This document shows, piece after piece, positions 14,032 through 26,298 of a stretch of 64,000 bases of DNA. The notes below the pieces were generated by a model, which saw only the letters and a list, made by a program, of their open reading frames with translations, made no database searches and was not told where the DNA came from. This stretch comes from Warburgia ugandensis (Eukaryota; Streptophyta; Magnoliopsida; Canellales; Canellaceae), in assembly GCA_035236585.1 (NCBI GenBank), contig CP141136.1, forward strand, positions 30,464,949 to 30,528,948, written 5' to 3'. Both the position numbers and the translations under genes were made by a program. Each line of letters opens with the position of its first letter. Within the stretch, counting starts at the first letter, position 1.

Positions 14032-16689
14032 GAACGCATCCTATGGTATTACTTAAAATAATTAAAATGCACATTCCATTCTGTTGCATGTTTCAATTCG
14101 ATAGCACCATTCATTTCTTATTACTTGTTAGTAAAAATCAGGTTTCCAATTCTAGCATTCATTACATTCGACTTCTTAATTAGTTTCATATTTCCAATTA
14201 TATGTATTTTGTCATTTCAATTCATTAGGTAGTTTCTAGTAAAACATTATCATGTTTCTAAGAATTTCTTGTTTATGTCCTATGTTTGATTCATGATTCA
14301 TGTATATTTCCAATCCATTTGCTTATTCTTTGCTAATGTTTCATGTTAGTTCTATGTTTTACCTTGGAGTACGTCTCAATTTTAAGTAATTGATTTTAAC
14401 CATAGAAAGCTTCTTTCATCCATTGTTTTTAATATAGCTTAATCATTCTCATTTTACTTTACTCTTCATTCAAGAGCTTGGCCGCAGGTAATATCTCTAA
14501 TTTCTTTCATGTTTCATATATTTCTTAGAAGGTATTATGCAACCCATTCATCTTTAGGCTCCCATATAGCCTTATGCATTATTATCCATTATATGTTCCT
14601 AATTTCCACAAAAGCATGTTTTCCCAATCCTCATTTGATGCATGCTTTGATTAGATTAGTCCATTCTTCTCATTATGTTCATATGAATGTATGTGTGTGC
14701 CCTTTCTTTGAATGACTTACTTTATATGTTCTTGTTTATCGATTATGTACTTATCCAAAGTTAGTGAAAGAAAAATTCAAATTAACTAGGTTTTCAAACT
14801 AAAAAGCATAAGGAGTTTGGTTTGCTTAGCTTAGTGGACTTATTTGAGTCATTAGAAACTTAAAAATCAATAGAAATATCAAACTAATTTTAGTGTCTTT
14901 GTCCCCAAAATTAGAAGGCTATATCAAATTAAAGGAAACACATGAATTCCATAAGTCATTTCCATTGAACCATAAATTCTAACTTAGGGTAAGATAATAA
15001 AATCTTTTCCAAAATTGTAAGGTACCTTAAAAAGGCTTGCAATTGGATGGTGTTCCTATCCTTGGACCATAGCTAGGACTAAAAGTGGTAGAGGTATGCA
15101 TATCTTTTCTTTATTGTTTCCCATAGATTATTCTAATAATTTCACTATCTAACTGCTTTTTGCATCTTCAAATCCCTAAGTTGCTGTAAACACCTTGTCA
15201 ACAACTCTAGAAGACACCCAAGCCCTTGAGGGAGGAGAGCCAATCTACTTAGATAACTCTAGTCGTAGATATATAGAAAAATCACAGTAAGGAACAATGA
15301 AGCTAAACAATGACAACAAGTTTAAAGTGATGGAATCAAGGTTAATGGTGTGGTAGATCTCAGTGACCTACCACATACCACCTATTTGGAGAATAATACA
15401 TGCATAGTCAATTCACTCTCTTTGAACTCATTCATGTTTTTTATCAGGATGTTCAGGTTTAAAACTTGGGAGGGATGATAGTAGACCAAGTGAAACAAAC
15501 CGCCTTTGAACCACCCTCATATGCATGTGAGAGTACCTAAGTTGATATAGCTGATTCACTTAGGGCATTTTCAAGGCACATTATGTTTATAATGCTCCAA
15601 CCATTACTAGTGATCCAATGACAATAGTTATATCGACTCCTACCATAGATTACCAAGTCTCTCTGGATCAACAAGTCACAATAGCACAAATGACTATCAT
15701 GAACGAAAATAGATCCCCCAAACCAACATCAACTTTGTTCAAGAATAGTTAGGCTATAATTCTTAAGCTAAATAAAATAAGGACTATCAAGTTTGCATAG
15801 AGGATGATAGTTGAGGATGCAACTCAGACACTACCAAAGGACTCATGGCATCTCTAAAGAGCATCAAAGAGAATTTGAATATGCTAAGATATATGAAAGA
15901 AGGCCTACAAAATCTCACAAATGACATGATCGATGAGGGTATCCTACTCTTAAAGCTCCATGAGGAAGGTACTCTTAAAGCTCCATGATCAATGAGATAG
16001 GCCAAAAGCCGAATGAATAGATCATAGCAAAGCATACTACAAAAAGATAGAGCTGCTATTGACAATGCTCACTTATAGAAGAGATGAGGAAGATAGAAGA
16101 TGAGATAAAAATCTGAAGAAGCTCCTAACTGGTAGTGAAGAAATAGTCTTAGACTTGCTAAAGAAGCACTCCTACTTTCCTCTCATACATTATAGATTCA
16201 ATTTAAATCAAAGGCATTGAAGCTACACTACAACTCTTAAATAGGAAAAGACATGTTTTGAGCAGGAACTTGGAGTAGTGGAAGACTTAATAATGGAATG
16301 GATTGAAGACCACTATAGGAGTTTTGTGGCTCATCATTCTAAACTCATTAACTTCTAGTTTGAAGAGCCTATGTTTTGCTTTAAGTTCCTTTTTCCATCT
16401 ATTAGTAGTGGATAGTTGTAGCTAGGTTGACAAATTTACCTTTTGCAAATATTTATGTGTGCATGGGAAACACATGTGGAACAGATTTCATCTTATGAAC
16501 AATTAATGTGAATATTCATGGTTTACTTTTGCTAACCTTTTCATTCATATAATGTAATTTCTATTCATTAGAATGCCACAAATTAGCACATTTGTACATG
16601 AGTGGGTTTGTAAAGTTTATGCTCACATATACCAATAGACTAAAATGATTTTAGGGAAAATAAATTTTCGTCTAACAATCATTTACATC

Positions 16690-17770
16690 TAGTTGGATCT
16701 TTTGAAATCATCAACAATCTTGTAAGTACCACTAGAAAAGACCTTGATGATTAAAGCTCCCCCCATTTGGCATCAAGCTTATCACTAGATCTTTGAGAGA
16801 CCACCTTATGTCTCTTTAATTCAAGCGCTAAATATTCCTCTCATAAATATATATGCCTTACAACCTTATCAAAAATATCGTCCATACGATGTTAAACTTC
16901 AATGTTTTGTAGGGCTTTTAACTACTAGTCAGCCAATGCTTCTAATTCAGCAAGGCACGTCATGATAGCTTATTCTTCACTTCCCGCAAAGATGGAATCT
17001 GAACTTTATGAGGAAGAACAACCTCACTCCCATAGCAAGGAATAAGGTGTCACCCCATAGGTGTGTGCAATCATGTAAGATTAGAGTGATTTTGAGAGTC
17101 ACTTGTGCCACTATTGCTTATGCTTTGAGACAACCTTGGTTAAGTTCTTGCAGAGCATGCATTTGAAAGCTTCAATGAGACAATTTGTCAATGTAGTACC
17201 ATTTTAAAAGATGGTCATTTGATTAGGAACCCCTTAACTATACAGTATATGGATGTGAATGAAATCTATCACTTCTTTGACACCCATTTTTCTTAATGCC
17301 ACAACTTATGCCCACTTTAAGAATTATTCAACCATTGCAAGGATGAAGGCATGGCCTCCATAGGATGTGAAATTCATCAACCTAACAACATCCATGCCTT
17401 AGACATGAGAAGATAAGGAAGTGATCGTATGATACAACACTTGGGTGGTTGATGGATGATGTTGCCATCGATCTGAGACACTCTACAACTCCTAGAAAAT
17501 TGCATGGCATTTGAAACCATAGTTCATTAATAATATCTAAAATGCTTTAACTTCAATTGAAGTTTAAGGCTTGATTGATGAGCCCCACAAACCCCACATA
17601 AGCCTCTAGTAAAGTTAGCACGACTTCTTCCTAAGACAAACACCTTAACAAAACACCATGGTATGTATCTTTTGTATAAAGTGTCATTAATAAAGGTATA
17701 CCAAGGCAATCTATGTCACATATCTATTTATCTCCTTGGATTTCTTTGTAACCCCCGATTAATGATATAG
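16690..17770 (-). pseudogene. Gypsy integrase remnant
   Basis: Minus-strand fragments match plant gypsy integrase in order. First comes a stretch like PWYTFINDTLYKR (near 17.69 kb), corresponding to the zinc-finger-side region. Next are traces of the catalytic core such as GGHAFILAMVE and FLKWA (near 17.3 kb), where VATDYFTKWVEA normally stands. The C-terminal region reads YGVTPYSLLWE (near 17.05 kb) and ends in KWGEL...SRSFLVV (near 16.7 kb). Several stops and frameshifts break it, and the catalytic acidic residues cannot be traced as a set. Integrase would insert the cDNA copy into the genome; this copy cannot work. Confidence 0.8.
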
Positions 17771-17889
17771 TCAATGAAAGGTTGTCTCCTATCCAAAGAT
17801 TCTCCAATAGCTTCACAATCAATCAATGGTTGATCCTTTGCATCACCATCATGATTGTTCCTAACAATGACCCTTTAAGAGAGAATCTG

Positions 17890-18537
17890 TAGCTCTTTGA
17901 TTGAATTATGAACTTGGGGATCATTGAACACGTCAAGAGCCACTGTCAGGTTGGCTAGTGCATTGGCTATGTTCTTGTCAATTTGATGGACAGGACTTAG
18001 GGTCATGACATTAAATTTGAAGATAAGCTCCCTAATGCGATCACAATAGGGAACAAGCTTAGCCAGGTTAACCTAAAAAAACCTCATTCCTTGCCTTATC
18101 ACCAACTATGAATCTCTATAAATTAGCAAAAATTGAATTCCCATCTTGAAGGCCATTTTGAGGCCCAAAATAGGAGCTTCATATTCAGCCTCATGGTCAC
18201 AGCATTACTTAGATAGTCTATAAAAAAAAGACAACCCCGGTGCACAAAGCTCTCACATATGCAAGGTTTGGGGAAGGGGCGGACCACAAGGGTCAATAGT
18301 ACCTAGCTTACTTTGCATTTTTCAAGAGGCTATTTCTACGCCTTGAACTCGTGGCCTCAAAGTCACACATCGACAACTCTACCATTGCGCCAAGGCTCCC
18401 CTTCTTACCATTCAGATAGTCTATAAGAAATAGAAATTAAGCATTGTTCTAGGTAACTCCCACTCCCCCATCCTCTGTTCCCATAGCATTGTCAAAGAAC
18501 ATCTCCACAGTTGAGTCAGTTCTATTGACACGACCAC
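17890..18537 (-). pseudogene. Gypsy RNase H remnant, split by an Au SINE
   Basis: On the minus strand the domain begins with VEMFFDNAMGTEDGGVGV (near 18.5 kb), where the family has MYFDGAS plus a glycine-rich turn. It resumes after the SINE with EAEYEAPILGLKMAFKMG (near 18.17 kb) and ends with DKNIANALANLTVALDV (near 17.95 kb), the usual ADALANLA segment with its catalytic-site Asp changed. It is interrupted by stops and by the SINE at 18224-18413. RNase H removes the RNA template during reverse transcription. Confidence 0.85.
18224..18413 (-). mobile_element. Au SINE inside the gypsy RNase H
   Basis: Antisense Au SINE. On the minus strand it runs from GGAGCCTTGGCGCAATGGTA through the B-box region and GCAAAGTAAGCTAGG to GGTCCGCCCCTTCCCC and a T-rich tail. 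It is flanked by an exact 13-bp target-site duplication AGATAGTCTATAA (18211-18223 and 18414-18426). It interrupts RNase H coding sequence, so it landed after the gypsy element. Confidence 0.95.
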
Positions 18538-18539
18538 CT

Positions 18540-21500
18540 CATGACATATGCACAAATATTACAAATGATATCCCTAGAATTAGCATTTTTAACTCTAGAT
18601 TTACTTAATTTATTACTAATTAAGGGTTATTTTACTTTTTGTAGGATTAGGGTAGAAGTAAGAAACATGCACATTTTTTGGCAACTTAAAAACCTAAAAG
18701 ACAGGTATTCCACCATTCGAGCAAAGTGACATACCCACATGCTGAGAACCAGAAAGTCAAAATGTTTAGAATGCTATGGGGATGTCATTATCAAATTCAA
18801 AATAGTCAAAGACCCCATGTATGCGACCAATCTTATCTACTCTAAAGAGGGTGTCATTATCAAAAGATAAGGTGGTCAATTTCTCATACTTACTTGCATG
18901 CAGACATCCACCTTGGGGGATCTTCTAAGAGAAGCTAGAATACTATACATAATTAAATGCTGAAGCAAAACAACTCAGAAGTAGGCCCCACATGTAGATA
19001 TTCTTCATTCATTGATTCACTCACCTGAACTAGAGATGGACCCCACCATGGGAGTCATGATTTCTACATTGAAGTGCATGTGTCACTTCATTCCATGTGT
19101 GATTTACATGAGAAAATAAAGGAAAATATTGAGGGGGAAAAACATCAAAGTGTGAGCTGAAATAAATGGGAAATCTATGGCACTCTTTCATCCAAATTAT
19201 TAAAGAAATAATGGCCAAGATCTCAATTAGGACTATTCTATAAAGCATCCAATGAGAAGTGATTTGCATGAGATAATTAAGAGAATGCTAGAGTGAACCA
19301 ATAGGGATGAAGCATGGAAGAGAGATAGAGTTGAAGATGATTGCAGAAGAAAATTTCTATGGGCTACCCACCATTTTTCAAGAAGCATCCAACATAATTT
19401 CAAGGGGTATAAAATGTGTTTACTAAGAGAAAATAAAGGTGGACTGAGGAGAGAATAAAGAAGGAATTCAATATGAAGAAATGAAAGAGATCTAGACCAT
19501 TCGTCCTAGGTTTGTGCATGATCCAAAGAATTGAAAGGACGAGAGAAGCAGTTTTCTTGGGCAGCTATGCATGATTCTTTGGGTGCAGGAAATAAGTGCT
19601 AGAAAATAAGAAACTTCCATCAGCTTTAGATGTGGTCTTTTTGGTGAAGGAAAGAAGATATAGAAGAGAAGAAAGAAGGATGGAGAATGTCCCATTGCTT
19701 GATATAAGAGGACGTCAAGGTGGGGATTGAAGAAGGAAGGAAAAAAATATTAAAATCTTTGAAGGACGGAGTTGCTAAGGGTGGTGCGTCCAAATCTGGA
19801 AGGAGGGAAGGAGATAGGAGTTACATAATGAAATCCTAAGGGCCAGGTTGGTGAATGGGAATCTAATGAGCTTGCGTGTAGATCCTTAGAAGGATGGGAA
19901 AGAGGTAAGAGCATAAAACTTTAGTCTCTTTGGTTGGGTGCGTGTAGAGCCTTGGGAAAGAGGGGTTGCATGTTAAAATCAAAAGGGAAGAGCGCTGTGC
20001 ATGGAAAGGTTGATGGCTTGTTGGTATCCAGCAGGTGAAGTAAGCAGCTCTGTCTCTTAGTCCATATATTTCATAGGGGAGATTAGCAGCTCTGTCCCTT
20101 AGTCCATATATTTCATGGGGGAGATTGGAATGAGGTAAGATATAAAACATTAAACTCTCTTGGCTGCTTGTATAATGCGTGGAACCAAAATAGAAAGAGA
20201 GCTACTTGTTTGTCCTCTTCAAGTAGCTCCTTCTTAAAGGTGTGCTTTACATAAATCCTTGGAGAGGTGCTTCGTCATCCCCAAGTAGCTGCTTGATCTT
20301 ATCTTCATCATGCATCTGCCCAAGAAAAAGAAAAGGAAAATACGTCTTTGATGGGAGTGGGTTATGGGTGTAATCCAAAGTGAGCTGAACATTGGTTGTA
20401 TGTGAAAAACATTGGTCGTTGGGTTGTGCGTGAAGCACTTTGGAGAGAAGGTGCATAACGTGAAATGCATGGAGTTGGATAGTGTGATTGAGTGAGCTGT
20501 TTCTTTTGGATTTATAGCTGTTGGATGGTGTCCAATGTGCTTGTTGAGTGACACAACAAGTTAGAAAGCACCTTTTGGTTGTTGAATGAAGGTGGACCTT
20601 TTGGTTGTTGAACGAAGGTGGTAGCAGGGTTTGAAGATGAATCAACGGCGATCTTCATTGAGTGACATGATGGAGGCATCGGTGATATCTACTCCATTCC
20701 ATAGGAAGTTTTTATTTGGTTTACTTCTATTTTTATTTAATTAATGTATCGACATTGTCTAATCCTTTAAATTCCAAATTAATGAAAGTTTATTTGTCTT
20801 TTTATTTAGTTAGTTAATGGTTGCCTATCTTTTGTTTTAATCAGATGTTTTATGTTTTACTTTGATTTTCTATTATTGTTTAGAGTAAATATGTCTAGCT
20901 AGATTTTTCAACTAGGGTTAGGATGAAATCACACTAAAGTAGCATATTTTCAAGCTTAGGTATTTTTAGATTTAAGAGTGCTTTAATATCATTTTAGGAT
21001 TAGTAAGCAAATTTATATATTTAGTGTCCTTTTCATAGAAAATATCAGGTATTTTGTGTAGTTTGAAAACTAAGTATGATAGATTAGTTAATTTAGTATA
21101 GAAAATCTAAGATAATTTGTCCTAAAAAGACAACTTATGCTCTGAATAATATATGAAATTAGGCAAAATCCCAAATTTGAGAAAATATACTAATTAGGGC
21201 TTTTAATGAGAACATGTTCCGTGTTTCTAATTCATTGATGTTTCAATAACATTAGTATTGTAAAATCTAATATTGATTAATTTTGAATATATGTGATTTG
21301 GTATGGTGAATTTTGGAACCCTAGTTTTTAGAAATTTAATTAATTTTATCTCCTTTTAGAAATTTGGATTATTTTAATTAATTGTTGCTAATCTTCCGTT
21401 AAAATAACTTAATATAGATCCTAGTTAAAATTTTGTAATTTCATAGTTTGTAGTCCTCACAGGATCGACCTGTGTGCTTGTGGTTATTTTAAAAAGAAAT
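18540..21500 (+). mobile_element. ~3-kb noncoding element inserted between gypsy RT and RNase H (element A)
   Basis: Gypsy coding sequence stops at about 18537 and resumes at about 21510, so ~2.96 kb of foreign DNA lies between. The left part (from TGACATATGCAC at 18542 to at least 19.4 kb) is homologous, inverted, to 41583-39.9 kb (element B), and both begin at the same word. A 5-bp match CACCT (18535-18539 and 21501-21505) could be the TSD, but the ends are then not TG...CA. Near 21.45-21.49 kb there is a phrase CACAGGATCGACCTGTGTG of a kind seen near retrotransposon leaders. No proteins are encoded. It is best regarded as a noncoding LARD-like element of unknown class. Confidence 0.65.
20043..20126. 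repeat. 42-bp tandem duplication in element A
   Basis: Two adjacent, nearly identical 42-bp units, each containing AGCAGCTCTGT then TTAGTCCATATATTTCAT. The antisense frame across it (NLPYEIYGLRDRAA twice) is a by-product. Confidence 0.85.
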
Positions 21501-21509
21501 CACCTAGTC

Positions 21510-22640
21510 TAGCGGGTCTTGGGCCAATGCTGAATTAGCTTATATAGGATGAGCAGCCAAAATGTCAGCCAAAGACTGTCCTTTAATAGCTTGTTGGGCA
21601 TATTGGTGATTTCAAACTCATAGATCACACTTAGCTAACTGTCTTGAGAGCACAGGTCTGATCATAAAAAATTTCAAGGAGTATCTTCGAGATAATAGTG
21701 ATCGAGTGGGAAAGCAAGTAATACCCAAGTATCTCCGCTTCAAAAATTAGAGCAAGACTTCATCTTTTGACAGGAGTATCTAGACTCTACACTAAGCAAT
21801 GTTTGACTTAGATAATACAAGATGTTCTCTTTTCCTCATCATTATTATGAACAATGCACCCAAACAAGGTACAATAGTATCAATGTGGTGAATTACAGGC
21901 TTTCCACTAATATTGGAGGATTGAAGAGATAAACCTTTGTTCCATCAAATATAGTTTGACAATCTTCATTCCGTCTGAACAAAACATTTCTTCATCAGAC
22001 AAGTGAAAGGATAGCATTGCTCATTGAGATATGAGATGACTATTCTAATGTAAGCCAATTTTCCTTGTAAGCAATTAAGCTCGTGAAGGTTCCTCAGCAG
22101 AGGCATCTCCGGAGTAGCCTTGATCTTAGTTAGATCAATTTGATTCCTTGTGTCTAAAAACAAAACCTAAGATTTTTTTTAACATAACACTGAGGGCACA
22201 CTTTGGTGGATTCATTCTCAGTTATGTTTCTAAAGCCGTTTGAAGACTCGAGCCAAGTCATCAAGATGCAATGTTCATATTTTAACCACTAAGTCATCGA
22301 TGTAACAATTAACCTGATCATGAAGCATTCCATCAACGATCTTAGTCATAGTATGGTGATAAGTGGCCCTAGTGCTTTTTAACCAAAAGACATGAATTTG
22401 TAATAGAATATCAATTTTGTAGTACAAAATGTCATGCATTCCTCATCTTCAGGATTCATCTGAATTTGATTGTACCCAAAAGACCCATCCATGAAGGAAA
22501 TTGCTTCGTTTGACATTCACGTCAATTAGGATCTCTGTTATGGGAAGAGTGAAATGATCCATCCTGCATGTGGCATTTTGGTCCCAAAAATTGACTCAAG
22601 CTATGGTTTGTCGATTCTTTTCTTGACAAGAACTATGTTT
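21510..22640 (-). pseudogene. Gypsy reverse transcriptase remnant with RT-RNase H connection
   Basis: Minus-strand landmarks appear in the right order: FTLPITEILI (near 22.55 kb), SFMDGSFGYNQIQMNPEDE (near 22.48 kb), YKFMSFG (near 22.39 kb, the MPFGLKNA position), CYIDDLVVK (near 22.30 kb, the catalytic YVDD box with Ile for Val), and finally QQAIKGQSLADILAAHPI (near 21.58 kb), the connection to RNase H. Stops and at least one frameshift interrupt it. The enzyme copies element RNA to DNA; this one is inactive. Confidence 0.88.
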
Positions 22641-23589
22641 GCAATCTAAATGGGATATTTCGTCTCATCTGAACCCAGTTTCAATCAAAATCCAATTCAG
22701 CGTTGATCTATCAGATAAGTTCAGGTTGAAAGCAATGCTAAGGTTACTTCACTGGCTTCTTGGAAGAATCAATTGCCGAATAGTAGTTCATGATCTTAGG
22801 GTTAAAACCAATCATCCAATGATATGTCCATGTGAAAATATCTTTATGTTCGATATTCGAAAGGTTTTGTATTGTTCCCTATTTTTTAAGGATAAGGCTG
22901 CCCTGGAAAAAGTTGGAGGGTCTCCAAGACCACCAAGATTAACGTCCACCAATTCATCAACCGTGGCTTGACCGACATCATCAATCTCTTTCAACGATGG
23001 GGGAATAAAATCATCCTTGCCTTTGGCGGCAATGGTGACCATAGTGAGAAATATTGTGATTAAGTCTGGTGTCATAATCCTGTGACAGCAGCCCCACCCG
23101 TATTTTCACGTCTATGACTCTTCCATCTGAATATAGAGCATGTCTATGATGTGGCATATGCGTACTGTCAAAGTGTAACAGTACTCTTGGCTTGTCGAGG
23201 TTCACTCCCTTGCACCTCATCAACCTCTTAGCTTGCTCGTCATATCAATGATAATGAGGTGCTAACAATTGGTTCTCTTCCTCCGGTTTGTGGAAACTAG
23301 GAAGCATCCTATTCTGATGAAAGACAATTTCATTCTTGCCAGAGACAACGAAGATGGAATTGAGGACCGCTGTCTTCTCGATGGCTGGCAACGACTTAAT
23401 GACGTAGGCTTCACGACTTCTCCAAGCAAGTCTTCTTTCCTTCCTCTCATCAAATGTCCCTAGTTAGTTAATGGCACCAAAGGCTTGACAACTTGATGAA
23501 CTCCATTAACTCTTCTTTCAAAAGTCTACTTCCTTACTGATATTGTTGATGTAGATCTAAACATCAATAAGGTCTGCCTCTGAACTTGT

Positions 23590-24010
23590 GAATGGAGCCA
23601 AATCTTTCCACACACACACACTTCTATTTGCCATCTTTGATGTATTTGACACTAATGGAGTGTGAAAGGAACTGCCATATTCTCCTGCAACAATGGTCAG
23701 GCCAACAACACGTTATAAGAAGTACTAATATCTATGACAGTAAAAATTGTCCCGGAGTCAAATTTTCCAATATGTAAGAGTAGTAGAGCCACCCCAATAG
23801 CTTTCTAATTGCTCCAATAGAACCCTTGGATCGTGAAATCTCTAGAGCTCAAATGTTGGCTGGTGAAACATAACCACATGAGTACCTTTTGATGGTAGCA
23901 CATTAATTATGGAGCTAGAGTCAAACATGACCCTTTTCACAAAGACCCCATTTAGTCGAGCCTTGAGGAACAAAGACTGATTATGCATCTTTACCCTAGT
24001 CTCGAAGTCT
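23590..24010 (-). pseudogene. Gypsy aspartic protease remnant
   Basis: On the minus strand, FVKRVMFDSSSIINVLPSKG (near 23.93 kb) stands where the family has a VDxGSSADIL-type active site; here Asp is kept and the following residues have changed. A little further on, FTVIDISTSYNVLLA (near 23.74 kb) and PFTLHQ correspond to the conserved YNLLLGRPW and STLHQ segments. A stop follows YNVLLA. Retroviral-type proteases cut the gag-pol precursor. Confidence 0.8.
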
Positions 24011-25670
24011 CCATTGATAATGTTTTACGGTTCTGTATCCATGTCCTACGATGAGACCTTGTTTGGAACCGTCCCAAGTTCAGCAGTCTTGACTTGGTGC
24101 GCCTCAGCACTATATTCCTCATGATGAGTGGGTGCATGTACTAATGCCTCGCGTAGTTCTAAATGCATCAAAAACGCATTGTACATGTTGAGGAGAGATG
24201 GTATCTTACTCAGATGAACCAGAACATTTTTCTAGACAAGGTGACTGCTTGCTGTCTACCCAGATCTCCTTGTTTGGGTTGGTTGACCGGCACTCTATGT
24301 AGCAAGCTGATTAGCCTTAGTGGATGATGAAGGGTCAGTCGGACTCTATCAAACAAGGAGAGAACTTACTTGCGCTTCGAGCGATCAGGTCAACCTCAAC
24401 CGGGCTTCTACCTGTCGCTTAGATGACGCAACAGGTTAGGGAGTCTCCTATCGAATCTACTTCCAAGGATCTTCATCTTACACAAGTTTGTCAAGATAAT
24501 GCTCTAATTCGAGATCATCCGCATATCTGAGACTATCTTCTTACGTAAGCTGCTCCTCTAATGTAAGACCATGCACTAGTTTGAGATCTCTCTTGGATAA
24601 GGTTGCTATTTCGCACACGAACATCCTCTCGCATGAGAATGTTCACTCGTTCTGAATCCATCTCTTAGTCAAGGTTGCCATCCGTCACAACCTAGCTTAA
24701 CTTCAAGGGACCATTGTGCATTCGAGATTTTGTCCAATCAGTTCACTAACAGTATACCCTAAAATCACATTTTCCTTGGCATCTTATGGGATATCTGATA
24801 AATTTGTTTTCTTAGGTCTTTTCTACTCAGAATTTGGAGGTTCATCACTGTCTGAGATGAAACACCATCGACGTCAGAATTTCTCTAAGGTTATTGTGTT
24901 TCCCTAGGAGCAGATCTTCTGCTCAAATAGCAATTCCAATTGAGGTTTTGTCATTCCCCCCAGTTCTGTCCATCTCAGCAGGTTGCTTCCTTCGCCTATT
25001 AAGCTTCAAAAAAGTGAGAAAACAAACAACACGACTAGACCAAGATGCCAGAAGACCAGAGCTCATCCTTATTCGGTTGAACTATTCACAATCTGATAGT
25101 CTACAGGTGTATGAGGTTCTTTCGAAGTCTTCCCAAAACCTCGAACCTACTAGCTCAAATATCCTTCATTATTGAAAGCATTCACGACTTAATAGCTTAC
25201 AACTGATCCTTTAGCCTCAAAGAGATCGGTACTGGTGAGTCAGAATTCCTACAGCATAAACTCCTCGAGTGTGATTTCCGTAGGGGTGGGTTCCACATGC
25301 TCATCCTCTTAAAAGAGTGGGAGAGTAGCATTGAAGTTAGATGTAGCTTGAACCTTCGCTCTTTCTACTTTAGACCTTTTCCTTATCAGTTTTAGAGAAC
25401 TAAAAATGGATGAGCTAGAATTTCCTGAGAGGAAGGAGATATGGTCGATCTAGATCTTTTATTTATAGACTTAACCAATGTCCCACCTGGTTCCTCAACA
25501 TGGTTTGTTGATTTGGAGGTAATCTCTTCCATTCTCTCTCTTCCCTAACCAATAGGCCAGGTTTAGAATTTGAACTTCATACTACACGTCTTCCTTCTTT
25601 CCTTGTCTTCAGTATTGGAATGAAATGAAGCTAGTGATTCTTCCAGTTCTAGATACATTATACAATCGTA
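24011..25670 (-). other. Gypsy gag-protease linker region, decayed
   Basis: This lies between the protease remnant and the copia insertion, in the position of the gag-protease linker. I can follow no conserved motif with confidence; the open frames at 24716-25175 (+) are antisense to the element and not credible genes. Confidence 0.45.
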
Positions 25671-25675
25671 AAAGG

Positions 25676-26222
25676 TGTTGGATATAAACCAAAAGCATAT
25701 ATGTGGGCCCAACGACATGAGTGGGCCCAGCAACATGGGCGGGCTCATCGTAGCCCTTTTCTTTGGTTATGGGTTTGGCCCTAAGTTTTACATAAAAGGC
25801 CCTTCATCTAGAAGGCCTGTATTCTAAAAAGTGTATAAAAGTCAAAGTTTCTAGATTAATCACTAGAAATATCTAAGATAGATATTTATGGAGTTGTGTG
25901 GAAAATTCAAATATAATTTTTAGAAAAGTATTAACCATTAGATTAAAGACACTTGGAATAATCTTCACCACATATTGAGGAGATGGTAAGTGGAGGACAA
26001 GTATAAATAGAGTTGCACTCCTCCTTTGTAACCAAGTAAGATGTGAGAAAGAAAGAAGTGAGTGAAGATTATGAGGGAATGAGTCTTGTAAAGGTAGGAA
26101 CCTTGTCTTTGTAATTGTTCTTAAGTAAATTTGAGAAAGTTTTTTCTTCTTTCATTAGTATTTTCTCTTCTTATTTCCCTCACACATCATAGTTGCGGGT
26201 TGAAGGCTTAACAAAGCCAACA
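25676..26222 (+). repeat. 5' LTR of the copia element
   Basis: 547 bp, from TGTTGGATATAAACC to AAAGCCAACA, with TGTTGG...CCAACA inverted ends. A TATAAATA box lies at 26002-26009. It is homologous throughout to 30332-30860. Confidence 0.96.
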
Positions 26223-26225
26223 TAG

Positions 26226-26237
26226 TAGTATCAAATC
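26226..26237 (+). promoter_or_regulatory. Primer-binding site of the copia element
   Basis: TAGTATCAAATC, four bases after the 5' LTR, is close to the TGGTATCAGAGC site that pairs with initiator methionine tRNA in plant copia elements. Three of the 12 bases differ. Confidence 0.75.
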
Positions 26238-26298
26238 AAAGCTAGGTTTAGAGTCACTAGAGTTCTAATGAAGTTTTGCCCCTCATCTCACATCAAAG

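Noticed and set aside
15787..16065. Possible gene near 15.2-16.1 kb
   Set aside because: Wording is protein-like in places on the plus strand, but stops are frequent and no family is recognised; left in the unassigned stretch.
20234..20645. Two overlapping minus-strand frames of 106 and 132 codons
   Set aside because: They lie in noncoding element A, overlap each other in different frames, and encode no recognisable domain.
18535..21505. CACCT repeats as a firm 5-bp TSD for element A
   Set aside because: The match is exact, but the element would then lack TG...CA ends, and 5-bp matches near a junction can be chance; kept only as a possibility.
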